Shown: piece after piece, positions 1-5,561 of the stretch
How positions within the stretch are numbered: position 1 is the first letter of the stretch
Layout of the letters: the number at the start of each line of letters is the position of its first letter
From: an uncultured Eubacteriales bacterium
Lineage (GTDB): Bacteria > Bacillota > Clostridia > Oscillospirales > Oscillospiraceae
Assembly: GCA_900552475.1 (NCBI GenBank)
Contig: USAC01000083.1
Location: 1-8,141, forward strand
Direction of reading: 5' to 3'
DNA: 8,141 nt
The notes under the pieces: model-generated
The model's database searches: none
What the model saw: only the letters and a program-made list of their open reading frames with translations
What the model was told of the DNA's origin: nothing
Made by a program: the position numbers and the translations under genes

Positions 1-7
1 CCCGCCG

Positions 8-31
8 CCCCCCCCCCCCCCCCCCCCCCCC
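8..31. repeat. 24-base C homopolymer at the window edge
   Basis: An unbroken run of 24 C, preceded by the C-rich bases 1-7. Read in the direction of the neighbouring gene it is a G24 tract starting about 39 bases past the antiporter stop codon. Nothing else in the window has this composition. Poly-G is a known artefact of two-colour sequencing chemistry at read ends, and a read running off the gene would produce it in this orientation. A real G-tract (quadruplex or slippage tract) cannot be excluded from the sequence alone. Confidence 0.9.
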
Positions 32-70
32 GCGCCTGTTCATGTAAGGCTGGAAATGATTCGGGTCAGA

Positions 71-1768
71 TTACTTGTTGTAGAGGACCTTGTCGGCGGC
101 AGCCATCTCTTCGAAGATGCCTGCATGCTTCTTGGAGACGATCGCCTTGATAACCAGCAGCGTGACGATCATGAGCACGATCGCAATGATCATGCAGATG
201 ACGGCGTTCTGGATCAGACCGGCGAGGATGAAGCTGACGAAGGAGACGGCAGCGACGGTCACGCCGTAGGGCAGCTGGGTGGCCACATGGTTCAAGTGGA
301 AGCAGTGGGCACCGGCAGAAGCCATGATGGTGGTATCGGAGATGGGGGACAGGTGGTCGCCGCACACGCCGCCGGCGCAGGAGGCAGCCAGGCCGATGGA
401 CAGCAGGGGGATCTGGGTATCCCAGTTGAACACGGCGCAGACCAGCGGGACCATGATGCCGATGGTACCCCAGGAGGTACCGGTTGCGAAGCCGATGAAG
501 CAGGCCACGATGAAGATGACAGCGGGCAGGAACTTGGCGAGGTTGCCGGTGTTGGCCATGACGCGTTCAACAAAGGCGCCGACCTGCAGGCCATCGTCGC
601 GGCACAGATAGCACAGCGTCCACGCGAAGCAGAGGATCAGGATGGGGGAGATCATCTGAATGAAGCCGTTGGGGATGGACTCGAAGGACTTCTCGAAGCC
701 GATGAGGCCGCGGCACCAGTAGTAAACGAAGGTGAAGACGATGGCGATGATCGAGCCGAGGCACAGGCCAACGCCGGCCGAGGCATCGGAGAAGGCCATG
801 ATGAAGTTGTGGTAGTTGTCGCTCTCGGCATCCCACATACCGCCGGTCCAGATCAGGCCGACAATGCACAGGCCGATCAGAACGATCACGGGGAGGAGCA
901 GATCGAGGACGGAGGACTTCTTCTCGCCTTCCTCGTAGTCATCCGCGCCGGCGAAGGGGCGCTCGGGGGTGGTGAACAGGTCGTCCTTGACCTGGGCATT
1001 GTACTCGTGCTTGAGCATGGGGCCGTAGTCGATGTTCAGCAGGGAGGTGACAATGACCATCACCAGGGTCAGGATGCAGTAATAGTTGAAGGGGATCTGG
1101 CTCAGGAACATGCTGATACGGGAGCCGGGGAAGCCGTCGGGCACATAGGAAGAGACAGCGGCGGCCCAGGAGGACACAGGCGCCAGCATGCACACGGGGG
1201 CCGCAGTGGCGTCGATAACATAGGCCAGCTTGGCGCGGGAAATCTTGTGGCTCTCGGTGACGGGACGCATCACGGCGCCCACGGTCAGGCAGTTGAAGTA
1301 GTCGTCGATGAAGATCAGCACGCCCAGGAGCATGGTCATCAGCTGCGCGCCGGAGCGGGTCTTCACGGCCTTGGTAGCCCAGCGGCCGAAGGCTGCGGAG
1401 CCGCCGGCCTTGTTCATCAGGTCCACCATGATGCCCAGAATCACCAGGAAGATCAGGATGGCGACATTGTCGGTGACAGAGTTAATCAGGCCAACACCGG
1501 AGCTGCTATCAGCGCCGATGAGGTTGACAACCATCTGCCAGGGGGAGAAATTTGCGAGCAGCAGGGCTGCAGCGAGGCACCCGAGGAACAGGGAAGAGTA
1601 CACTTCCTTGCTGATAAGGGCCAGCGCGATTGCGACCACGGGGGGGAACAGCGCCCAGCCGGTCGCCTGGAAGCCGGAACCATCGTTCGTCAGCTTGGCG
1701 ATGACCAGGGCGATCACGACGACGATAAGGGCAATGCCGTACGCAATCTTGGTACTTTTCTTTTCCAT
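71..1768 (-). CDS. Na+/H+ antiporter, NhaC family (PF03553)
   Basis: A 565-residue polytopic membrane protein that should exchange external H+ (or an organic substrate) for cytoplasmic Na+ across the plasma membrane. It has many hydrophobic segments from residue 9 to about 543 and a polar loop at about 252-285. Family-diagnostic motifs are FIDDYFNCLTVG (153-164) with MRPVTE (167-172), TAAPVC (188-193) with SSWAA (199-203), GTSWGTIGIM (430-439) and GDHLSPISDTTIMAS (470-484). The paired acidic residues DD155-156 and the GDHLSPISD loop are typical of the ion-path region in this family. The length is somewhat above the roughly 450-500 residues of classical NhaC. The start is supported by GAGGAGG at 1781-1787, 12 bases upstream, and by a close promoter. 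No terminator is visible between the stop codon and the window edge. The family also includes exchangers for malate/lactate and other substrates, so the transported partner is uncertain although the family assignment is firm. Confidence 0.93.
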   Translation of the reverse strand: MEKKSTKIAYGIALIVVVIALVIAKLTNDGSGFQATGWALFPPVVAIALALISKEVYSSLFLGCLAAALLLANFSPWQMVVNLIGADSSSGVGLINSVTDNVAILIFLVILGIMVDLMNKAGGSAAFGRWATKAVKTRSGAQLMTMLLGVLIFIDDYFNCLTVGAVMRPVTESHKISRAKLAYVIDATAAPVCMLAPVSSWAAAVSSYVPDGFPGSRISMFLSQIPFNYYCILTLVMVIVTSLLNIDYGPMLKHEYNAQVKDDLFTTPERPFAGADDYEEGEKKSSVLDLLLPVIVLIGLCIVGLIWTGGMWDAESDNYHNFIMAFSDASAGVGLCLGSIIAIVFTFVYYWCRGLIGFEKSFESIPNGFIQMISPILILCFAWTLCYLCRDDGLQVGAFVERVMANTGNLAKFLPAVIFIVACFIGFATGTSWGTIGIMVPLVCAVFNWDTQIPLLSIGLAASCAGGVCGDHLSPISDTTIMASAGAHCFHLNHVATQLPYGVTVAAVSFVSFILAGLIQNAVICMIIAIVLMIVTLLVIKAIVSKKHAGIFEEMAAADKVLYNK

Positions 1769-1802
1769 AACTGTGATTTACCTCCTCAAGTTTGGTATTG
1801 CC

Positions 1803-1831
1803 ATCTTACTCGTTTCCTGAATTATTGTCAA
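1803..1831 (-). promoter_or_regulatory. Sigma-A type promoter of the NhaC-family gene
   Basis: Reading the minus strand, a perfect -35 TTGACA (1831-1826) is followed by a 17-base spacer and the -10 hexamer TAAGAT (1808-1803, 4 of 6 matches). The predicted transcription start is near 1796. That leaves a short leader of about 28 bases that still includes the GAGGAGG ribosome site. Position, spacing and the AT-rich upstream DNA all fit; there is no experimental evidence. Confidence 0.72.
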
Positions 1832-1861
1832 GATATTAGCGAAGTTTTCCATTTTTTGAAC

Positions 1862-1880
1862 AAATTGTGAATAACAATTT
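1862..1880. promoter_or_regulatory. Inverted repeat upstream of the NhaC promoter (possible operator)
   Basis: Two perfect 7-base arms, AAATTGT and ACAATTT, are separated by GAATA. The site lies about 30 bases upstream of the -35 box, centred near -75 relative to the predicted start. This position suits an activator or a looping repressor. The core AATTGTGAATAACAATT equals the E. coli lacO1 operator with its central GCGG removed, but AT-rich DNA gives such matches by chance. No regulator gene is present in the window. Confidence 0.35.
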
Positions 1881-1954
1881 TTGCTTTTTTAACAAACGAT
1901 TTATTAGAAAAAAGGCTTGACTTACGAAAGACAACAAATGCACAAAATATAGGC

Positions 1955-1986
1955 GAAAGGCCGGAATCTCGCGATTCCGGCCTTTC
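1955..1986 (-). terminator. Intrinsic terminator after the NSS transporter gene
   Basis: A perfect 14-bp stem (arms 1955-1968 and 1973-1986) with a 4-base loop that reads GCGA on the minus strand, a GNRA tetraloop. It lies about 46 bases past the NSS stop codon. The stem ends in CCTTTC and is followed by GCC and then TATATTTTG. The U-tract is therefore present but interrupted, so termination may be partial. It separates the symporter from the antiporter downstream. Confidence 0.72.
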
Positions 1987-2032
1987 CGAAGCTCCGGGAA
2001 TTGCCCGTGCGGGCAGGCCGGTGCGCGAAAAA

Positions 2033-3475
2033 TCAGAAGAAGAAGCTCTTGATCTGACCGTAGAGGATCAGAACCATGCACAGCGGCGTGATGAATTTGA
2101 CGCAGATTTTGAAGAAGCCATAGGTACTCATCTTATGGCCGGGCGTGGCTTCGCACTCGCGCTTGACGATGTCCGGGCCGAGCTCCCAGCCGATCATGAT
2201 GGTCATGAGCAGGCCACCGAGCGGCATAAAGACGCCCTCGGAGATCATGTCGAAGAAGTCAAGCCAGCAGTCGTTCCAGCCGCGGACGGCGTCACCAGTC
2301 TGGCCCAACAGGTTGGCGGGGGAGATGCCGTTCGAGCCGAGACCGTCCATGCACACGAGCACGCAGAGCACGGCGATGGCGATCGACGCGATGAAGGAGT
2401 AGAACTTGCGCTTGTCGCCCTTGCCCTGCTCGGCGGCTTTGTCGACAAAATGGGTCACGACGGTCTCCAGCAGGGAGATCGACGAGGAGACGGCCGCAAG
2501 GACGACCAGCAGGTAGAAGATGATGCCGAAGATCGGGCCGACCACGCCGCCCATGCTGTCAAACACATTCTGCATGGTGATGAAGAGAAGCTTCGGACCG
2601 CCGATCTCACCCGTGGGGTCCAGCGCGAAACGCGCGGGCATGACGCACAGACCCGCCATCAGAGCGATGATGGTGTCCATGATGACGATGATCGTGGCAT
2701 TCTTTTCGAGGTGCTCCTTCTTGTCGAGGTAGGAGCCGTAGGTAATCATGGCGCCCATGCCGATGGACAGCGAGAAGAACATCTGCCCACCAGCGGTGGA
2801 AATGACCTCGAAGATGCTGGGGGCTTTCTCAATGACGCCGTTGGCAACCGCCCAGCCGGGGACGAACATGTACTTCAGACCGTCGACCGCGCCGGGGAGC
2901 GTACAGGCGCGGACGATGCAGATCAGCAGCATGAAAAACAGCGCCGGCATGCCGATGCCGCAGAACTTCTCGATGCCGCCCGCGACGCCGCCCATGACGA
3001 TGACCATCGTGAGGACGACGAAGATCAAGCCGTAGATCACGCCCTCGCCCTGACTGGTGAGGAATGTGCCGAAGACCTCACTGCCGCTCAGGCCGTTCGA
3101 GCCGAAGGCCGCGCCGGTCAGGTTGCCGATGTTGAGGACGACGTACTTCAGGCAGTAGCCGCCGAGGGCGCAGTAAAAGCTCATGATGAGGAACGCGGAA
3201 GCGACACCCAGCCAGCCGACCCACTTGAAGCGCTGGGACAGCGACCGGTAGGCGGCGATGGCACCCTTGCCGGTTTTGCGGCCGATGGCCAGCTCGCCCA
3301 CCATGACGATAAAGCCGCACAGAACCGCGAGGATCAGGTAGATGATGAGGAACGTGAAGCCGCCGTTGGCACCCATTTTGTTGGGGAAGCCCCAGATGTT
3401 GCCCAGGCCGACGGCCGAGCCGATTGCGGCCATCAGGAATCCAAAATTGGATCCAAAGCCTTTTCTTTCTTCCAT
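2033..3475 (-). CDS. Sodium-dependent transporter, neurotransmitter:sodium symporter (NSS/SNF) family
   Basis: A 480-residue plasma-membrane symporter, probably for an amino acid, driven by Na+ entry (LeuT fold). TM1 carries the signature AAIGSAVGLGNIWGFP (16-31) followed by GANGG (35-39), and GELAIGR (60-66) follows. TM6 is represented by FSLSIGMGAMITYGSYL (234-250) with the conserved Gln231 just before it. TM8 carries LAAVSSSISLLET (326-338), which supplies Na2-site serines in LeuT relatives. A conserved FMPLGGLL block lies at 416-423. The length is normal for bacterial members. The residue equivalent to the extracellular-gate Arg of LeuT (R30) is Gly29, as I recall from a subfamily of clostridial and Bacteroides members. 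The start is set by AAGGAG at 3484-3489, 8 bases upstream. The frame has no disruption. The substrate cannot be read from the sequence; small or aromatic amino acids are the usual guess. Confidence 0.94.
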   Translation of the reverse strand: MEERKGFGSNFGFLMAAIGSAVGLGNIWGFPNKMGANGGFTFLIIYLILAVLCGFIVMVGELAIGRKTGKGAIAAYRSLSQRFKWVGWLGVASAFLIMSFYCALGGYCLKYVVLNIGNLTGAAFGSNGLSGSEVFGTFLTSQGEGVIYGLIFVVLTMVIVMGGVAGGIEKFCGIGMPALFFMLLICIVRACTLPGAVDGLKYMFVPGWAVANGVIEKAPSIFEVISTAGGQMFFSLSIGMGAMITYGSYLDKKEHLEKNATIIVIMDTIIALMAGLCVMPARFALDPTGEIGGPKLLFITMQNVFDSMGGVVGPIFGIIFYLLVVLAAVSSSISLLETVVTHFVDKAAEQGKGDKRKFYSFIASIAIAVLCVLVCMDGLGSNGISPANLLGQTGDAVRGWNDCWLDFFDMISEGVFMPLGGLLMTIMIGWELGPDIVKRECEATPGHKMSTYGFFKICVKFITPLCMVLILYGQIKSFFF

Positions 3476-3558
3476 TCTTTTCTCTCCTTTTGAAAAAATT
3501 TGCGCCGTAAATTTCCTATTAAGAAGCGGAAACTATGACGCATGGGCAAAAACTTCCT

Positions 3559-3582
3559 GCTATCCGTCTCTCTTCGGATAGC
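3559..3582 (-). promoter_or_regulatory. Hairpin in the NSS 5' leader
   Basis: Perfect 8-base arms GCTATCCG and CGGATAGC enclose an 8-base loop (AAGAGAGA on the transcript). It falls just inside the transcript if the promoter at 3592-3620 is used. A T5 run begins 6 bases after the stem, too far away for a good terminator. It may be a 5' stabilising or protein-binding stem; its function is unknown. Confidence 0.45.
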
Positions 3583-3591
3583 CTACTTGAG

Positions 3592-3620
3592 AGTATACAG
3601 GATTGCCCGAAACAGTGCAA
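3592..3620 (-). promoter_or_regulatory. Probable proximal promoter of the NSS gene
   Basis: On the minus strand, TTGCAC (3620-3615) is followed by 17 bases and TATACT (3597-3592, 5 of 6 matches to the -10 consensus). The predicted start is near 3585, giving a leader of about 110 bases. The -35 box is weak (3 of 6 matches), so an activator may be involved. Confidence 0.5.
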
Positions 3621-3675
3621 GTGGCATTCTTTATAAAAAGTTAGCACAAAATTCTGCTATTTTAACGTTATATGA

Positions 3676-3698
3676 GTGAAAATTGTACATTTTTTCAC
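3676..3698. promoter_or_regulatory. Inverted repeat over the distal NSS promoter
   Basis: Arms GTGAAAA (3676-3682) and TTTTCAC (3692-3698) flank a 9-base centre containing GTAC. The repeat overlaps the candidate -10 at 3682-3687, so a bound regulator would block RNA polymerase there. The regulator is unknown. Confidence 0.3.
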
Positions 3699-3711
3699 AC
3701 ATATTTTTCAA
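3682..3711 (-). promoter_or_regulatory. Possible distal NSS promoter
   Basis: TTGAAA (3711-3706, 5 of 6) and TACAAT (3687-3682, 5 of 6) lie 18 bases apart on the minus strand, with a predicted start near 3675. Use of this promoter would give a leader of about 200 bases. Both hexamers are better matched than the proximal pair, but AT-rich DNA raises the rate of chance hits. Confidence 0.4.
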
Positions 3712-3822
3712 TTTAATTCCGCGCTTTGTGGCGCAAAACAGGCGGGTTTCAAGGAAATAATTCACAATAACGAAAAATGATATTTTAAAGAAACAGTTTT
3801 CTGGCGCGAAAAAAAGCGCAAA

Positions 3823-3862
3823 ATCCGGCAGATGTCCGATTTGAAACGGACATCTGCCGGAT
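3823..3862 (-). terminator. Strong intrinsic terminator closing the mrp-lipoprotein unit
   Basis: A perfect 16-bp stem (3823-3838 with 3847-3862) has an 8-base loop and starts 18 bases past the lipoprotein stop codon. On the transcript the stem ends in GGAT and continues as TTTGCGC followed by seven T. It therefore has a GC-rich stem and two U-runs. This is the best-formed terminator in the window and marks the end of the upstream transcription unit. Confidence 0.88.
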
Positions 3863-3880
3863 CGTTCTGGATATAGGGGG

Positions 3881-4606
3881 TCAGGCTGCGGTCAGGACGC
3901 CCTCGTAGGCGGGGTAGTACAGTACCGCCTCGTCGAAGGCCTGCATGGAGTCGGCGTCGGTGGACCAGAGACCGTCGCCATCCTGCGTGACACTGATTTC
4001 AACGGTCTGGACAGGGAGGTATGTGATGCCATCGAGATTCCGGCGGCACCACGCGAGAACGGACTGCGCCCAGTCGAGCTCGAAGGCGGCGTACTGCTCG
4101 TCGGTCATGCGGGAGACGTCGACATAGTCGATCCAGCGGGCGCGGAAGCCGACCATGGCATCGTCGAACCCGTCGAGCACGGGGGTGAAGAAGTCCATCG
4201 GCTCGACGTTGACGGTGACGGTGTAGTGCGTCTCGTCGATCTGGACGGCGCCGACGACGCTGTAGTGCGCGCGGGCGTAGATCTCGCGGTAGAGATCCTC
4301 CACCTCACTGCGGAGATCGTCCGTCAGGTTCGTGATGCCGAAGCACCGGGCGAAGATGTCCGCCGAAAGGGAGAGGTTCTGTTCGTAGGCGGACTGGCAG
4401 TCCTCCTCCGACGCACCGGTCAGGTCGAGGTAGTTCTCGTTGAACTCGCCGAGGTAGAGCGCGTCGAGGTCGCCCTGCACAAGCGTGGGGGTGAGAATCT
4501 CCCAGAGCTTCTCCTCCAGCGGGGAGGTGCAGGCGGCCAGGCTGAGCAGTGCCGCCGCGCTCAGCAGCAGGCACAGCAGGCGGCGGAAGGCGTGCTTCAT
4601 CCGCAT
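3881..4606 (-). CDS. Predicted lipoprotein of unknown function
   Basis: A 241-residue protein with a classical lipoprotein signal: basic start (MRMKHAFRR), hydrophobic core at 10-24 and lipobox LAAC with Cys26. It should be lipidated and anchored on the outer face of the membrane. The mature part is acidic and soluble, with a helix-rich N-terminal half (about 30-130, containing GDLDALYLGEF at 45-55) and a probable beta-rich central part. The pattern recalls clostridial lipoproteins annotated as DUF5105-like, but I am not sure of that family. The ATG shares its A with the mrp stop codon (TAATG), implying translational coupling. A second ATG two codons on (4600) would keep the signal peptide, and neither start has a clear ribosome site. 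The terminator follows directly. I cannot assign a function; a link to Fe-S or redox work rests on context only. Confidence 0.82.
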   Translation of the reverse strand: MRMKHAFRRLLCLLLSAAALLSLAACTSPLEEKLWEILTPTLVQGDLDALYLGEFNENYLDLTGASEEDCQSAYEQNLSLSADIFARCFGITNLTDDLRSEVEDLYREIYARAHYSVVGAVQIDETHYTVTVNVEPMDFFTPVLDGFDDAMVGFRARWIDYVDVSRMTDEQYAAFELDWAQSVLAWCRRNLDGITYLPVQTVEISVTQDGDGLWSTDADSMQAFDEAVLYYPAYEGVLTAA

Positions 4607-5427
4607 TACAGGCGCGCGGCGGCCCCGTCAAGCCAATCGCCCTCGAAGTCCTCGATGCGGCCCGCGTCGGCGAGCTTCGCCAGCGCCGGGTCGATGGGCA
4701 TCTTCGCCAGCAGGGGCAGACCGTAGCGGTCGGCGGCCTCCTGCGTCTTGCCCTCGCCGAAGAGGTAGATCTTCTTGCCGCAGTCGGGACAGGTGAGGTA
4801 GCTCATGTTCTCAACCAGACCGACGACGGGGATGTTCATCATCTTCGCCATCTTCACGGCCTTCTCGACGACCATGCTGACCAGATCCTGCGGCGAGGTG
4901 ACGATGATCACGCCGTCGACGGGCAGGGTCTGGAACACGTTCAGTGCCACGTCGCCCGTTCCCGGAGGCATGTCGACGAACATATAGTCGACATCGTTCC
5001 ACAGGACGTCGCCCCAGAACTGCTGCACGACGCCGCCGATGACCGGGCCGCGCCAGACGACGGGATCCGTCTCGTTGTCAAGCAGCAGGTTCACGGACAT
5101 CAGCTGGATGCCGGTGCTCGTCTCGACGGGGACGATCGCATCGCCCTGTGCCATGGCGCGGCTGTGGACGCCGAAGACCTTGGGGATGGAGGGGCCGGTG
5201 ATGTCGGCGTCCAGCACGGCGACGCGCTTGCCGCGGCGCTGCATGGTGACGGCCAGCTGGCTCGTGACCATGGACTTGCCGACGCCGCCCTTGCCGGAAA
5301 CGACGCCGTAGACCTTCCCGACGCGGCAGCCGTCGCGCAGGGGCTTGATCTGGAAGGGACTGCCGCCGCCCTCGCGGTCCGCGCAGCTCTCGCCGCAGGT
5401 GCTGCAATCGTGTGTACAATCGCTCAT
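4606..5427 (-). CDS. mrp: Mrp/NBP35 family Fe-S cluster carrier ATPase
   Basis: A 273-residue cytoplasmic P-loop ATPase of the MinD/Mrp group, expected to bind a 4Fe-4S cluster and pass it to apo-proteins. The deviant Walker A is GKGGVGKS (45-52) with its signature Lys46. The switch and Walker B region is FVDMPPGTGD (150-159). The C-terminal CPDC (213-216) is the CxxC pair that bridges a cluster between two subunits. The N-terminus has four cysteines (4, 8, 11, 15; C-x3-C-x2-C-x3-C), as in many clostridial homologues and similar to the extra NBP35-type site. The DUF59 domain of E. coli Mrp is absent, which is normal for this group. The start at 5427 is set by AAGGAG at 5437-5442, 9 bases upstream. 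The stop overlaps the lipoprotein start. Family assignment is firm; client proteins are unknown. Confidence 0.95.
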   Translation of the reverse strand: MSDCTHDCSTCGESCADREGGGSPFQIKPLRDGCRVGKVYGVVSGKGGVGKSMVTSQLAVTMQRRGKRVAVLDADITGPSIPKVFGVHSRAMAQGDAIVPVETSTGIQLMSVNLLLDNETDPVVWRGPVIGGVVQQFWGDVLWNDVDYMFVDMPPGTGDVALNVFQTLPVDGVIIVTSPQDLVSMVVEKAVKMAKMMNIPVVGLVENMSYLTCPDCGKKIYLFGEGKTQEAADRYGLPLLAKMPIDPALAKLADAGRIEDFEGDWLDGAAARL

Positions 5428-5436
5428 GATTCATTA

Positions 5437-5442
5437 CTCCTT
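5437..5442 (-). promoter_or_regulatory. Ribosome binding site of mrp
   Basis: AAGGAG lies 9 bases from the ATG at 5427. Another ATG at 5434 is only 2 bases from it and is in a different frame, so this site decides in favour of 5427. Confidence 0.8.
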
Positions 5443-5488
5443 TTTATCCTGAAAATTTTGGGTGGGTTCTGATGCTTTGAAGGGGACA

Positions 5489-5519
5489 TTCCGATTATCG
5501 GCAGATGTGTGGATCGGAA
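5489..5519. repeat. Alternative-pairing repeats in the mrp leader
   Basis: TTCCGAT (5489-5495) is complementary to ATCGGAA (5513-5519). In addition, CCGATTATCGG (5491-5501) is itself a perfect palindrome, so the ATCGG segment can pair in two mutually exclusive ways. No U-run follows, so it is not an intrinsic terminator. It lies 62 to 92 bases upstream of the mrp start. Its role is unknown. Confidence 0.35.
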
Positions 5520-5535
5520 AACGGAAAAGAGGGAC

Positions 5536-5552
5536 ACTATATATTATATAGT
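5536..5552. promoter_or_regulatory. Perfect 17-base palindrome with embedded -10 box upstream of mrp
   Basis: ACTATATA and TATATAGT arms flank a single central base. On the minus strand the palindrome contains TATAAT (5548-5543), a perfect -10 hexamer. The hexamer 17 bases upstream (TGCGCA) is a poor -35. A promoter with a repressor site over its -10 is the natural reading, which would give mrp and the lipoprotein their own control. The leader would be about 108 bases. The site lies only 9 bases past the end of the membrane-protein gene. Confidence 0.45.
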
Positions 5553-5561
5553 ATATCCGGG

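Larger units (their letters stand above)
3476..3822. other. AT-rich intergenic leader of the NSS transporter gene
   Basis: Together with the terminator at 3823-3862, this fills the 405 bases between the lipoprotein stop and the NSS start. It holds the AAGGAG ribosome site, an 8-bp hairpin, two promoter candidates and an inverted repeat, listed separately. The only plus-strand open frame I noticed with an ATG (14 codons at 3672-3716) has no ribosome site. I see no tRNA and no riboswitch class that I recognise. A T-box is unlikely because I find no match to its conserved AGGGUGGNACCGCG element. Confidence 0.6.

Noticed and set aside
56..1870. 604-codon plus-strand open frame opposite the NhaC-family gene
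   Set aside because: It is rich in Asp, Gly, His and Gln with no hydrophobic core or recognisable motif, as expected for the complement of a GC-rich gene; the opposite strand has clear family motifs, a ribosome site and a promoter.
1884..1915. A/T-run near-complementarity (GCTTTTTT with AAAAAAGGC)
   Set aside because: Weak AT pairing across a long loop; likely just AT-rich promoter-upstream DNA.
2002..2015. Small GC hairpin (TGCCC/GGGCA) between the NSS stop and its terminator
   Set aside because: The 5-bp stem has no U-run and the longer hairpin at 1955-1986 explains termination better.
2021..3493. 490-codon plus-strand open frame opposite the NSS gene
   Set aside because: Low-complexity Asp/Ala/Glu/His translation mirroring a membrane-protein gene; it spans the NSS gene almost exactly and has no motif of its own.
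3672..3716. 14-codon plus-strand ORF in the NSS upstream spacer
   Set aside because: No ribosome site, very short, and it overlaps a promoter and inverted repeat; chance ORF.
3724..3737. GCGC...GCGC mini-hairpin upstream of the NSS promoters
   Set aside because: Only four base pairs; not distinguishable from chance.
4973..4993. GTCGAC repeated 9 bases apart inside mrp
   Set aside because: It encodes conserved protein sequence around the switch region; codon use explains it.
4549..5472. 307-codon plus-strand open frame opposite mrp
   Set aside because: Shadow of the well-supported mrp gene, with repetitive Asp/His/Ala composition.
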